DNA from: JACVRW01 sp963820315
GTDB lineage: Bacteria; Actinomycetota; Thermoleophilia; Solirubrobacterales; Thermoleophilaceae
Direction of reading: 5' to 3'
Length of the DNA: 64,000 bases
Assembly (NCBI GenBank): GCA_963820315.1
Contig: CAWFZK010000042.1
Location: 62,001-126,000, forward strand
This document shows, one piece after another, positions 24,706-34,748 of this stretch (position 1 is its first letter; every line of letters begins with the position of its first letter). A program made the position numbers and the translations under genes. Below the pieces are notes generated by a model. That model made no database searches. It was not told the origin of the DNA and saw nothing but the letters and a program-made list of their open reading frames with translations.

Positions 24706-25442
24706 GCGCCAAGGGCCCCGCGATCGCCGCCGGTGCCACGGGTGTGGCCGCCGCAGGCGTCGCCGTCTTCCTCGGCCAGTACCCGACCATGCAGGTCTAC
24801 GGCACGACGATCTTCCGCGAGCGCGGCGCCGGCAAGCGCGTGGCGCTGACCTACGACGACGGCCCGAACCCCGAGCAGACCCCGCGGCTCTTGGAGCTGC
24901 TCGAGCGCCACGACGCGAAGGCGACCTTCTTCCTGATCGGCCAGTGGGCCGAGCGCGAGCCCGGGCTGATCCGCGAGACGGTGGCGAGGGGCCACGCGAT
25001 CGGCAACCACACGCACACGCACGTGTCGATGCCGGCGCACGGGGCCGACCGCATCCGCGAGGAGCTGCGCCGCTGCCGCGCGGCGGTGGAGGCCTCCGGC
25101 GAGACGTTCTCGACGGTCGACGGCGCCGCGCTGATGCGCCCGCCCTATGGCCGCCGCCGTCCGGGCACGCTCCGCACCATGCGCGAGGAGGGCTTCGTCC
25201 CCGTGACCTGGTCGATCACCTGTTATGACTGGCGCGCCCACACCACGACGCGGGCGATCTCGCGTCGCGGCAAGCGGGCGCGGGAGGGCGACATCATCCT
25301 GCTGCACGACGGCTCGAATGAGGAGCCGACCGCGGACCGGCACAAGTCGATCGAGGGCACGCAGGCGATCCTCGAGCACCTCGGCCCGATGGGATACAGC
25401 TTCGTGACGGTCCCGGAGCTGGTGGCCGCGGCGCGCGCGTGA
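24702..25442 (+). CDS. polysaccharide deacetylase (NodB-homology, CE4)
   Basis: 246 residues with an N-terminal hydrophobic segment (residues 5-25, GPAIAAGATGVAAAGVAVFL) that would anchor it in the membrane. Catalytic motifs: ALTYDDGPN (Asp52-Asp53, motif 1), IGNHTHTHVSM (metal-binding His pair, motif 2), LMRPPYGRRR (motif 3) and IILLHDG (motif 5). CE4 enzymes remove N-acetyl groups from chitin-like polymers, peptidoglycan or PNAG using a divalent metal. Its coupling to the upstream glycosyltransferase and downstream membrane gene suggests it acts on the glycan made by this operon. The stop overlaps the next start (GTGA at 25439). Confidence 0.9.
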   Translation: MSAKGPAIAAGATGVAAAGVAVFLGQYPTMQVYGTTIFRERGAGKRVALTYDDGPNPEQTPRLLELLERHDAKATFFLIGQWAEREPGLIRETVARGHAIGNHTHTHVSMPAHGADRIREELRRCRAAVEASGETFSTVDGAALMRPPYGRRRPGTLRTMREEGFVPVTWSITCYDWRAHTTTRAISRRGKRAREGDIILLHDGSNEEPTADRHKSIEGTQAILEHLGPMGYSFVTVPELVAAARA

Positions 25443-26147
25443 GCGAGTTCGAGCTCGGGCTCACGCTCGTCCTGTTCGCCTGGTCGTTCGGCCTCGCCGG
25501 AATCGAGATCGAGATCGAGGGCGGGGTCGGCTGGGCCGAGCGCCTGCCGACCTGGTACCTCATGCGCGGCCGCACCGGCCGGATCTACAGGCTCGCGATG
25601 GGGCACCGCCCGCTTACGGGCTACCACGTGTTCGCCTTCACGATCCCGATGCTGATCCTCCACCTGCCCTACGTGAGCGGCGTGGACTGGACGCTCGCCG
25701 GCGAGCTGCGCACGATCGCGATCTACTTCGTGCGTGGCGGTGGTCTGGGACTACCTCTGGTTCGTGCTGAACCCGGCCTACACGGTGCAGCGCTTCCGGC
25801 GCGGCAACGTCTGGTGGTTCGAGGTCCCGTGGCTGTGGCGCTTCCCGCGCGACTACTACCTGAGCTGGCTGCTGTCGATCGGGCTCGCCGGGCTGGCGGC
25901 GGTCGCCGACGACAGCGCCGAGCCGCTGCGCCGCCACCTGTGGATGCTGCTCGGCCTGGCGATCCTGGTCGCGATCACGGTGCTGCTGGCGCCGCTCTAT
26001 CACCGCTGGTATCGCCACATGCGCCGCGCCGGAGCGGACGACCGCGCCGCGACGCCGACGTATCCGCCGCCGGCGCCCGACGCGGTCTGGTCCGGAGGTA
26101 TGCCGGACCTGCATCCGCTCGAGACGGAGCCCCGGGACAGGGTCTAG
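25439..26147 (+). pseudogene. membrane protein of the glycan operon, one frameshift
   Basis: Two frames encode a polytopic protein: LGLTLVLFAWSFGLAGIEIE and GYHVFAFTIPMLILHLPYVS in the first; WDYLWFVLNPAYTVQRFRRG, YYLSWLLSIGLAGLAAVADD and RHLWMLLGLAILVAITVLLA in the second. Removing C25733 joins them into 235 residues with four or five membrane helices and a Pro-rich tail. I do not recognise the family. The motif WDYLWFVLNPAYxxxRFRxxxVWW is striking and might be useful for searching. The GTG start overlaps the deacetylase stop, so it belongs to the same operon; a role in export or modification of the glycan is inference. Confidence 0.65.
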
Positions 26148-26803
26148 AAGCCGACGAACTCGCGGCGCCCCGGCCGGATCGTGGCGGCGTCGAAGTCACC
26201 CCCGATGTCGGTCACGAAGCGCTCGACGAGCTCGAGGTCCTCGAGGCCGGCGATCAGCAGCAGCCGTCCGTCCAGGGTCACCGAGCCGCCGAAGAGGCGC
26301 TCGCGGGCCTCCGCGTCGGCGAGCAGGCCGTCGCGCAGGCTCTGGGCATCGAGGCCGGGCACCTCTACCTCGACCGCGTCGACGGGATGCCAGGGCCGCT
26401 CCGGATAGTCGAAGGTGAGCACCGACTGCTGGCCGAAGCGCTGCCGGACGTTGTCGGCGATCTCGCGCAGCTCGTTCTGAGTCACATCGTCGACGTCGAA
26501 GTCGCGTGAGCGCTCGAAGGTTGTGGTGCCGAGGTCTGACGAGAAGAAGACGCCGTCTAGGAGCTGCGACCCCTCGAGATCGCCGCCGCCGCGCCGGATG
26601 ATGCGCTCGACCTTCCGCTCGAAGCCGCGCAGCTCGTCGTCGAGGCGCGGGTCGGCGGGATCGGTGATGACGGCCGTGTTGTTCGTGGCAAGGATCTCGG
26701 CATCGGGCAGGTGCCCGCCGTGGGCGTGCGCGGCAGCCGGAGCGATACAACAGGCTGCGGCGACCGCCGCGAAGCGCAGGATTCGTGTCGTGGGGGATGT
26801 CAT
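26144..26803 (-). CDS. secreted protein of unknown function
   Basis: 219 residues with a Sec signal peptide: basic start, hydrophobic FAAVAAACCIAPAAAHA and cleavage near Ala28 (AHA). The mature protein is acidic and soluble, with a segment GFERKVERIIRRGGG and a C-terminal half (VDAVEVEVPGLDAQSLRDGL... SVTLDGRLLLIAGLEDLELV) suggesting an alpha/beta fold. I recognise no family. The gene overlaps the convergent membrane gene by 4 bases and is 27 bases downstream of the DNA ligase gene, possibly by chance rather than function. Confidence 0.7.
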   Translation of the reverse strand: MTSPTTRILRFAAVAAACCIAPAAAHAHGGHLPDAEILATNNTAVITDPADPRLDDELRGFERKVERIIRRGGGDLEGSQLLDGVFFSSDLGTTTFERSRDFDVDDVTQNELREIADNVRQRFGQQSVLTFDYPERPWHPVDAVEVEVPGLDAQSLRDGLLADAEARERLFGGSVTLDGRLLLIAGLEDLELVERFVTDIGGDFDAATIRPGRREFVGF

Positions 26804-26830
26804 GCGAGGGAAGACGGCCCTCGCGTGCTC

Positions 26831-28354
26831 CTATTCCACCTGCGGCACAGGAAGGCCCGCGAGCGCCCGCAGGTCGTCGATCGTGTCCGCCTCGGCGGCG
26901 TCCTTGTCGGGGCGGTAGCGCTTGACCCTCGCGAAGCGCAGCGCCACGCCGCCGGGATAGCGGGTCGAGGTGTGTGCGCCGTCGAGCGCGATCTCGACGA
27001 CGAGCTCGGGCCGCACCAGCACCGCGATGCCCTCGCGGGCGGTTTCGCGCTCGAGCAGCTCGTGCGTCTGCCACTCGAGCAGCTCGTCGGTGAGCCCCTT
27101 GAAGCACTTGCCGACCATGAGGAACTCGCCCGAGCGCGGGTCGCGGGCGCCGAGATGGAGGTTCGAGAGCCAGCCCCGGCGCCGCCCGTGGCCCCACTCG
27201 GCGCCGAGGACGACCAGGTCGTAGGTCCGCACCGGCTTGACCTTGCGCCACGCCTTGCCGCGCCTGCCCGCGATGTACAGCGACGCCGCGTCCTTCACGA
27301 CCACGCCCTCGTGGCCCGCCTCGAGCGCGTCGTCGAGGACGCGCTGCGCCGCGTCCGGGTCCGACGTGAGCGTGCTCGGGATCTTCAGGTGCGGGGCGAT
27401 CCGCTCGAGCCGGGCGGTGCGCTCCTCGAGCGGCGAGTCGAGCAGGTCCTCGCCGTCGAGGTGGAGCACGTCGAACAGGAAGGTCACGATCCCCTCCGGG
27501 TCGCCGTCGGCGTCGAGCTGCGAGACGGTCTCCTGGAAGGAGGCGGGCCCCTGCTCCAGCATCCAGAGTGCCTCGCCGTCGAACACGGCCTGACCGAGGT
27601 CGAGGCGGCGCACCGCCTCGGCGATGCCCGGCAGGTCCGCGGTTCTGTCGTTGAGGTTGCGGCTGTAGATGCGGACCTCGTCGCCGCGCCGGTGGACCTG
27701 GATGCGGATGCCGTCGAGCTTCCACTCGACCGACGAGCGCTCGAAGCCCTCGACCGCCTCCGCGGCGCTCGCAGCCGTCGAGGCGAGCATCGGCAGGATC
27801 GGGCGGAAGATCTCGAGACCTACCTCGCGGAGCCCCTCCTCGCCGCTCGTCAGCGCGAGCTCGGCCGTGTGCGTGAGGTCGCCGGAGAGCATCAGCGCGC
27901 GCCGCGCGAGCGGGCCCGGCACGGCGGCCGCCTTCGCGACCGCGTCGATCATCAGCCCGGCGAGCGCCCCCTGCCTCAGCTCGCCGGTGAAGAGGCGCTT
28001 GATGAACTCCGCCTCCGGCTCGGTGGCGCGCGCGAGCAGGTCCGCCAGCAGCTCCTCGCGCCCCGCCGCCGACCCCGCCCCGGTGACACCTTGAATCGCG
28101 GCGATCGCGCGATCGAGCTCGGCGATCCCGAGTGACGGCTCCGCGGCGGGCGGGCGCTCGATCGCGTAGATCGTCCGGTAGCCGACGCCGACGCGCCCCT
28201 GCCGCGGCACGCCGGTCAGGAAGCCGACGGCGGGCGCCACCTCATCCGGCTCGAGTCGCCCCAGCAGGTCGGCGAGGATGGCGATCTTCTGCGAGCGCGA
28301 GCTGGTCGCGGCGACCTCGCGCGACGCGTCCACGACCTCTGCCAGAAGGGTCAC
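26831..28354 (-). CDS. ligB: ATP-dependent DNA ligase, LigB type
   Basis: 507 residues, the same length as mycobacterial LigB. An N-terminal DNA-binding domain begins TLLAEVVDASREVAATSSRS; the adenylation domain has the catalytic Lys212 in VEWKLDGIRIQVHRRG, then DGEALWMLEQ, GHEGVVVKD and AWRKVKPVRTYDLVV (motif V); an OB domain follows to the C-terminus. It joins nicks using ATP, in addition to the cell's usual NAD-dependent LigA. The frame runs to 28903 but GTG 28354 aligns with the LigB N-terminus. It is the first gene after the divergent LAL regulator. Confidence 0.9.
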   Translation of the reverse strand: MTLLAEVVDASREVAATSSRSQKIAILADLLGRLEPDEVAPAVGFLTGVPRQGRVGVGYRTIYAIERPPAAEPSLGIAELDRAIAAIQGVTGAGSAAGREELLADLLARATEPEAEFIKRLFTGELRQGALAGLMIDAVAKAAAVPGPLARRALMLSGDLTHTAELALTSGEEGLREVGLEIFRPILPMLASTAASAAEAVEGFERSSVEWKLDGIRIQVHRRGDEVRIYSRNLNDRTADLPGIAEAVRRLDLGQAVFDGEALWMLEQGPASFQETVSQLDADGDPEGIVTFLFDVLHLDGEDLLDSPLEERTARLERIAPHLKIPSTLTSDPDAAQRVLDDALEAGHEGVVVKDAASLYIAGRRGKAWRKVKPVRTYDLVVLGAEWGHGRRRGWLSNLHLGARDPRSGEFLMVGKCFKGLTDELLEWQTHELLERETAREGIAVLVRPELVVEIALDGAHTSTRYPGGVALRFARVKRYRPDKDAAEADTIDDLRALAGLPVPQVE

Positions 28355-28438
28355 CTCCGCGAGCCTGACAGGCGCGCCTTCACAGCGCCGTGGGCCGAGC
28401 GCGGATAATGGACGAGGCCCCAGCCTTTGCCCTGACCC

Positions 28439-31257
28439 ATGCGGAGCCAGAGGACCTCGACTCCACATCTGCTCGAGCGCGAGCCCGAGCTTGACGCGCT
28501 CGCAGGCGCCGTCTCGCGAACCCGCGAGGGGAGCGGCGGATGCCTGCTGATAGAGGGCCCGGCGGGGGTCGGCAAGAGCGGCTTGATGGCGAGCGGGCGA
28601 GCGCTTGCCCAGGAAGCGGGGCTGCGGGTGTTCGAAGCCCGCGGCGCCGCGCGTGAGCGCGGCTTCGCCTTCGGCGTGGCGCGGCAGCTGTTCGAGCAGC
28701 CGGTCGCCGCCGCGAGCGACGGCGAGCGCCAGACGCTGCTCGCCGGAGCGGCCGGCCTCTCGGGGCGGCTCGTCGGCGATGCCGGCCCGGAGGTCGTCGC
28801 GCAGGGCGCGGACACCGCGTTCGCGGCGCTCCACGGCCTCTATTGGCTGACCGTGAACCTGGCCGACGACGGCCCGTTGGTGCTCGCCGTCGACGACGCC
28901 CACTGGGCCGACCCCTCATCCATGCAGTTCCTCGGCTACCTGGCGCGCCGCATCGAGGGCCTGCCGGTGCTGTTGCTCGCCGCCGCGCGGCCCGCGGACC
29001 CGGACGGCGAGGAGCTCTGGCGCGAGCTCACGAGCGATCCCGCCGCCGAGATCCTGCGGCCGGGCACCCTGTCCGAGCCGGCGGTGGCACAGCTGCTGCG
29101 CAGCCGGCTTGGCACCGAGGTGGACGAGAAGTTCAGCGCCGCCTGCCACGAGGCCACGGGCGGCAACCCCCTGTTCCTGCGTGAGCTCGTGGCCGCACTC
29201 GATGCGGCACAGGTGGAGCCGAGCGCCGACGCCGCGGCCGCCGTGGAGACGGTTGGACCGCCCGCCGTGGGCCGCTTCGTCCTGCGACGGCTCGAGCGGC
29301 TCGGCGCGCCCGCCACCGAGTTGGCCCGCACAGTCGCCGTCCTCGGCGGGACGAGCGACGTTCCGCTCGCCGCCCGTGCGGCGGGAATCGATCCGCGAGG
29401 AGGCCCGCAACGTCGCCGACCTGCTCGTGCGCGCCGACGTCTTCGCCGCCGACCGCGAGCTCGGCTTCGTGCACCCGATCATCGAGGCGGCGATCTACGA
29501 GGACCTGCTGCCGGGAGAGCGCGCCGCCCGTCACGCCGCCGTCGCGGGGTTGCTCGAGCAGTCCGGGGCGCCGGCGGAGCGGGTCGCCACGCATCTGCTG
29601 CAGACCACGCCCGCCGGCGATCCCGCAACCGTCGCAACCCTGCGTGCCGCCGCCGCCAGCGCGGCCCAGCGCGGCGCGCCCGCGGCCGCGATCGGATACC
29701 TGCGGCGAGCGCTGGACGAGCCGCCCACACAAGAGCAGCGGGCGGCGGTGCTCGCCGATCTGGGCCAATTGGAGACCACACGCTTCGATGGCGAGGCGGC
29801 CGAGGCGCACCTGCTGGCGGCACTCGAGAGCCCGGCCGACCCAGCCGACCACGCGCGGGCGGCGATCTGGCTGAGCCGCGCATCGATCTCGTTCTCGCGG
29901 CCGCAGGCTGCGCGACGTGGCGCTCGAGGCGCTCCTGGAGCAGCGTGACAATGCGGACCGGCAGGGAGCGCTGGAGCTCGAGGCGGCCGCCGTGGTGCTC
30001 ACCCGGCTCGAGCTCTCGCTGCGGGAGCTGAGCGCCGAGCGGCTCGACGAGTTCCTGCGCCGTGCGGGCGACCACGCGCGCTTCGAGCCGATCGCGCGCC
30101 TGCATGCCGTCGGTGAGCGCCAGGCCGCCGGTGCGCCGGCGTCAGAGGTGGCTGACGAGGTGGTCGGCATCCTCCGTACGGGTCCGCCCGCGGACCCGTT
30201 CGCCTTTCACGCGGCGATCGACCTGCTGATCCGGACAGAGCGCTACGACGCCGCTGCGCCCTTCATCGACGCGGCGCTCGAGACGACGCGGGCGCTCGGG
30301 CTGCCCGCGCAGATGGCTGCGCTCCACACCGAGCGCGCGCTGATGGAGGTCGGACGCGGGGCGCTCGCGGATGCCGACGTCGATGTGCAGATTGCACTCG
30401 AGCTCATCCCGGACGGCTACTTCCTGCTTCCCCATGTCTTCGCCGTCGCGATGGTGGTCGCGCTCGAGCGGGGTGAGCTCGAACGGGCGCAGGAGCTCGC
30501 CGCCCGTGACCCGGAACGCCTCGAGCGCGAGCGCCTGTTCGCCGACCGCTACCTGGTCAGCAGGGGCCGCGTCCGCAGCGCCGCCGGGGACCTCCGCGGC
30601 GCGCTGGCGGACTACGAGCGCTGCGCCAGCTTCCTCGAGCGCTACGAAACGCCGGCGCTCGTCAGCTGGCGGCCACATGCGGTCGTCGCGCTCATGCAGC
30701 TCGGTGACGAGGAGCGCGCCCGAGCGCTCGCGAGCGAGGAGCTGGCGACGGCCCGCGCGTTCGGGGCGCCAGGCGAGCTTTCGCGCGCTCTGCGCAGCGG
30801 CGGCCGCGCGTTCGGCGGCGACGATGGCCTCGATCTGCTCGAGGAGGCGGTGACGGTCGCGGAGCGCTCGTCGGCCCGGCTCGAGGCCGCCCACGCGCTC
30901 GCGGACCTGGGGGGCGAGCTCGTGCAGCGGCGCCGCCGGCGCGAGGGCCGCGAGGCGCTCCGGCGCGCGCTCGAGCTGGCGCGGGCATGCGGCGCCGCGG
31001 CGCTCGCCGAGCGCGTCCGCGGCGACCTCGGCGCGGGCGGAGGCCGCGCTCCGCGGCTCGAGCTGACCGGGGTCGAGGCGCTCACGCCGGCGGAGCGGCG
31101 GGTGTGCGAGCTCGCCGCCGGCGAACGCACCAACCGCGACATCGCCCAGCAGCTGTTCGTCACGGAGAAGACCGTCGAGCTGCATCTGACGAACGCCTAC
31201 CGGAAGCTCGGGATTCGTTCACGCTTCCAGCTCGCCTCGGCGCTCGCGAGCGGCTAG
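28439..31257 (+). pseudogene. LAL-type LuxR regulator with AAA ATPase domain, two frameshifts
   Basis: The N-terminal AAA domain has Walker A GPAGVGKS (residues 40-47) and Walker B LVLAVDDAHW near 145; a long TPR-like helical region follows; a LuxR HTH ends the protein (LTPAERRVCELAAGERTNRD then VEKTVELHLTNAYRKLG-like region). Extra bases at 29393 and 29907 split it into three frames. Repair gives 938 residues, one more than the intact paralogue at 42868, so the sequence is probably intact in life. LALs are large ATP-dependent activators; the ligand is unknown. The MMPL gene 113 bases downstream is a candidate target. Confidence 0.8.
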
Positions 31258-31370
31258 CGGCCGGAGCCAGACCGGCGGAAAGCCTGGGGGAAACCCTGGG
31301 GTCCCTCCCATTGTCCGGCGCTCGCTGCGGTTTCAGGCTTCCCCTCGAACTCGATGGAAGGAAGCCCCCA

Positions 31371-33752
31371 ATGACCGGCCCGCTCTACCACCTTGGCCGC
31401 TTCTCCTCTCGCCACAACCGGCTCGTGATCGCAGCCTGGATCGTTGTCGTGATCGGGCTCGTGCTCGGGGGTCGCGCCGTCGGCGACCGCACGAGCGACG
31501 ACCTGACGCTGCCCGGAACGGGCTCAACCAAGGCGACCGATGTCCTGGCGTCGAAGTTGCCCGACCAGGCCAACGGCAGCAACCCGCTCGTGCTGCAGTC
31601 GACGAACGGCAAGCTGACCAACAAGGAGAACAAGAAGGCCGTCAACGCGACGGTCAAGGAGGTCAAGGCGACGCCGCACGTGATCGGGGCGGTCAACCCG
31701 CTCTCGGACAAGGGCTCCGAGTTCCTGTCGAAGGACAAGAAGATCGCCTACATCCCGGTCAGGCTCGACGTCAGCCAGAGCGACATCACCAACGACGAGG
31801 CCCAGGCCGTGCTGGACGCCGGCGAACCCGCCGAGCAGGCGGGCATCGACGTGGCGCTCGGCGGCTACGCGGGCCAGCAGCTCTCGAAGCCCGACACGCA
31901 CATGAGTGAGGCGATCGGGCTCGGCGCCGCGGTGATCATCCTGCTGTTCGCGTTCGGGACCGCCACCGCGATGGCGCTGCCGATCGTGACCGCAATCCTC
32001 GGACTGATGAGCGCCCTGGCGCTGATCAGCATCCTGGGCCTGTTCACCGACGTGCCCACGGTCGCGCCGACGCTCGCCACGATGATCGGCCTCGGCGTGG
32101 GGATCGACTACGCGCTCTTCATCGTCACTCGCCACAAGCTGCAGCTGCGCGACGGCATGGAGATGCAGGAATCGATCGCGCGCGCGACCGCAACGGCGGG
32201 CGGCGCCGTGCTGTTCGCGGGCACGACGGTCGTGATCGCGCTGGCCTCGCTGCTGTTCGCGGGGATCCCGCTCGTGACCAAGCTCGGCTTCTGCGCAGCC
32301 GCCGCGGTCGTGGTCGCAGTGCTGGCTGCGACAACGCTGCTGCCGGCCCTGCTCGGCGCCCTCGGCCCGCGGATCAACTCGCTGCGGGTGAAGCTCGGGC
32401 GCACGCACCCGGACGATCACCGCCCGCACGGCTGGGCGCGCTGGGCGCGCGGCGTCGCGCGCCGGCCTTGGATCTCGATGGTGGCGGCGACCGCCGTCCT
32501 GATCGTGCTCGCGCTGCCGCTCCTGAACCTGCACCTAGGCCAGTCCGACACCGGCGCGATGCCGGAGTCGACCACCGCCCGCCAGGCCTATGACGGACTC
32601 GAGAAGGGCTTCGCCGCGGGGACGAACGGGCCGCTGCTGGTGGCGGCGGAGCTCGGCACACCCGCCAAGCCGGACCAGAAGAACCTGAACGAGATCAACA
32701 ACAAGCAGAAGCAGCTCAAGCAACAGCAGCAGCAGATCGAGCAGGAGGCGATGCTGCAGGGCGCGACCCAGCAGCAGGCACAGGCCGAGGCGCAGCAGCA
32801 GACCCAGTCGCAGTCGGACAAGCTCGCGCAGCAGAAGAAGCTCGCCGAGAACCCGGCGACGGACCCGCGGCTGACGAAGCTCTCCGACCAGATCGCGAAG
32901 ACGCCGGACGTCAAGTCCGTGTCGCCGCCCGCGCTCGACAAACACGGCACCGCGGCCGTGTACACGGTGATCTCGAACTCGGCGCCGTCCTCGGACAAGA
33001 CCGAGGACCTCGTCAACCAGCTGCGCAACGAGACGATCCCGAACGCGACCAAGGGCACCGACGTGAACGCCTGGGTCGGTGGCCAGACGGCGGGCTACAT
33101 CGACCTCGCGACCCGCATCAGCGACAAGCTGCCCGCGATGATCCTGATCGTCGTCGGGCTCAGCTTCATCGTGCTGATGCTGGCCTTCCGGTCACTGGTC
33201 GTGCCGGCCAAGGCGGCGGTCATGAACCTGCTGTCGGTGGCCGCCGCCTACGGCATCGTGACCTTCGTGTTCCAGGAGGGTCACGGCGCGTCGCTGATCG
33301 GCCTCGACGGTCCGATCCCGATCGTCAGCTTCGTGCCGTTGCTGATGTTCGCGATCCTGTTCGGCCTCTCGATGGACTACGAGGTGTTCCTGCTCACCCA
33401 GATCAAGGAGCACTACATGGAGTCCAAGCGGCCGACCCACGCGGTCATCGAGGGGCTCGCGAACACCGGCCGGGTGATCACCTCGGCGGCGCTGATCATG
33501 GTCTGCGTGTTCACCGGCTTCGTGCTCAACGGCGACCCGGTGGTCAAGCAGTTCGGGGTCGGGTTGGCGGTCGCGATCGCGATCGACGCAACGGTCGTGC
33601 GCTGCCTGCTGGTGCCGGCGGTGATGACCCTCCTCGGCAAGGCCAGCTGGTGGATGCCGAGCTGGCTCGGCCGGAGGCTGCCGCGGATCAGCGTCGAGGG
33701 CGAGGAGTACTTCGCGAAGCACCCGATGCCGCCCGCGGAGGCGAAGGCCTGA
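31371..33752 (+). CDS. MMPL-family RND transporter with glutamine-rich insert
   Basis: 793 residues in two homologous halves, each with a large external loop and about five or six membrane helices. First-half motif: MIGLGVGIDYALFIVTRHKL; second-half: MFAILFGLSMDYEVFLLTQI. These GxxxDY sites are the proton-relay positions of MMPL transporters, which export lipids or siderophores across the actinobacterial membrane. The second external loop carries a ~65-residue insert (about 440-505) rich in Gln and Lys with a predicted coiled coil (KQKQLKQQQQQIEQEAM). GGAAGGAAG precedes the ATG. The substrate is unknown. Confidence 0.9.
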   Translation: MTGPLYHLGRFSSRHNRLVIAAWIVVVIGLVLGGRAVGDRTSDDLTLPGTGSTKATDVLASKLPDQANGSNPLVLQSTNGKLTNKENKKAVNATVKEVKATPHVIGAVNPLSDKGSEFLSKDKKIAYIPVRLDVSQSDITNDEAQAVLDAGEPAEQAGIDVALGGYAGQQLSKPDTHMSEAIGLGAAVIILLFAFGTATAMALPIVTAILGLMSALALISILGLFTDVPTVAPTLATMIGLGVGIDYALFIVTRHKLQLRDGMEMQESIARATATAGGAVLFAGTTVVIALASLLFAGIPLVTKLGFCAAAAVVVAVLAATTLLPALLGALGPRINSLRVKLGRTHPDDHRPHGWARWARGVARRPWISMVAATAVLIVLALPLLNLHLGQSDTGAMPESTTARQAYDGLEKGFAAGTNGPLLVAAELGTPAKPDQKNLNEINNKQKQLKQQQQQIEQEAMLQGATQQQAQAEAQQQTQSQSDKLAQQKKLAENPATDPRLTKLSDQIAKTPDVKSVSPPALDKHGTAAVYTVISNSAPSSDKTEDLVNQLRNETIPNATKGTDVNAWVGGQTAGYIDLATRISDKLPAMILIVVGLSFIVLMLAFRSLVVPAKAAVMNLLSVAAAYGIVTFVFQEGHGASLIGLDGPIPIVSFVPLLMFAILFGLSMDYEVFLLTQIKEHYMESKRPTHAVIEGLANTGRVITSAALIMVCVFTGFVLNGDPVVKQFGVGLAVAIAIDATVVRCLLVPAVMTLLGKASWWMPSWLGRRLPRISVEGEEYFAKHPMPPAEAKA

Positions 33753-34674
33753 CCCCCCAGCCGAGGTCGGCCGCGGCAGCCCGCACCGCCACCCGCAGCG
33801 CCCTGACGGAAGGACGCTCGGCGTCGGCGGTGCGGGTCGCCATGAAGATCGTCCGGTGGAGTGAGCCCTCGGCAATCTCCCTGACGGCGACGCCGGGCTG
33901 AGTCTCGGGGGCGACGAGCTCCGGCAACAGCGTCACGGCCCGCCCGCCGCCAACCAGGGCGAGGCTCGTGACGCTGTCGTTGGTGCGGTGGCGGATGTCC
34001 GGATCGAAGCCGCCGAGCTCGCGGCAGGTCCTGATCACGATCTCCTCCCAGCCCGTGTCGGGATGGCCGGTCGTCCAGGCCTCGCCTGCGAGCTCGCCGA
34101 GCGCGACCGCGCGCCGGCGGCGTCGGGCGGCGGGGTGGGACTCCGGAAGCACCAGCCGCACGGGATCGAGGTGCAGGTCCTCGCGCGTGACGCCGGCGGG
34201 GCGCGACAGCGGCTGGTGCTGCCACTCGTCGGCCAGGACGAGGTCGACGTCGCCGAGCGCGAGCGCCGGCAGCGACTCCTCGGGCTCCGCCTCGACGAGC
34301 TCGCAGCGCAGTCTCGGGGCCTCGCGCGCGAGGGCCTGCATTGCCGGCACGGCGAGCGCGAGCGCGGTCGACTGGAACGTCGCGATGCGGCCGCGGCCGG
34401 CCACGTCGCCGGCCGCCGCGGCGAGCTCCGCCTGGGCCAGCTCGGCGCGCTCGAGCAGAGCGCCGGCATGCCCGACGAGCACGAGCGCGGCATCGGTCAG
34501 CCGCACACCTCGGCCCGCCGGCTCGAGCAGCTCCACGCCCGCCTCGCGCTCGAGGACGCCCAGCTGCTGCGAGACCGCCGACGGCGTGAACTGCAGGGCG
34601 TCGGCGACCGCGGCGATCGTGCCGCGCGCGTGCAGCTCGTGGAGCAGCCGCAGCCGGTGCAGGTCGAGCGTCAC
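33688..34674 (-). CDS. LysR-family transcriptional regulator (ArgP/IciA-like length)
   Basis: 328 residues. HTH at the N-terminus: LRLLHELHARGTIAAVADAL then QFTPSAVSQQLGVLEREAG; effector domain about 88-300 starting GRIATFQSTALALAVPAM. The C-terminal 25 residues (RPSPPRAASGASRSTPRPRR) are low-complexity and overlap the 3' end of the MMPL gene by 65 bases on the opposite strand, so the natural stop may lie earlier and the tail may be an artefact. It is divergent from an EamA permease gene at 34749, a classic LysR/exporter pair; control of that gene is likely but the inducer is unknown. Confidence 0.85.
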   Translation of the reverse strand: MTLDLHRLRLLHELHARGTIAAVADALQFTPSAVSQQLGVLEREAGVELLEPAGRGVRLTDAALVLVGHAGALLERAELAQAELAAAAGDVAGRGRIATFQSTALALAVPAMQALAREAPRLRCELVEAEPEESLPALALGDVDLVLADEWQHQPLSRPAGVTREDLHLDPVRLVLPESHPAARRRRRAVALGELAGEAWTTGHPDTGWEEIVIRTCRELGGFDPDIRHRTNDSVTSLALVGGGRAVTLLPELVAPETQPGVAVREIAEGSLHRTIFMATRTADAERPSVRALRVAVRAAAADLGWGVRPSPPRAASGASRSTPRPRR

Positions 34675-34683
34675 CCAGAAGCG

Positions 34684-34689
34684 ATGCTA
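34684..34689 (-). promoter_or_regulatory. -10 element before the 34674 LysR gene
   Basis: On the minus strand TAGCAT ends 9 bases before GTG 34674, consistent with a leaderless transcript. It falls in the 74-base divergent region shared with the EamA gene, where LysR binding is expected. Confidence 0.35.
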
Positions 34690-34748
34690 CTGAATCATCG
34701 TTAGAAACGTGAGTTGCTCCTAATGGCTTCCGGCGCCACCATCGCGCC

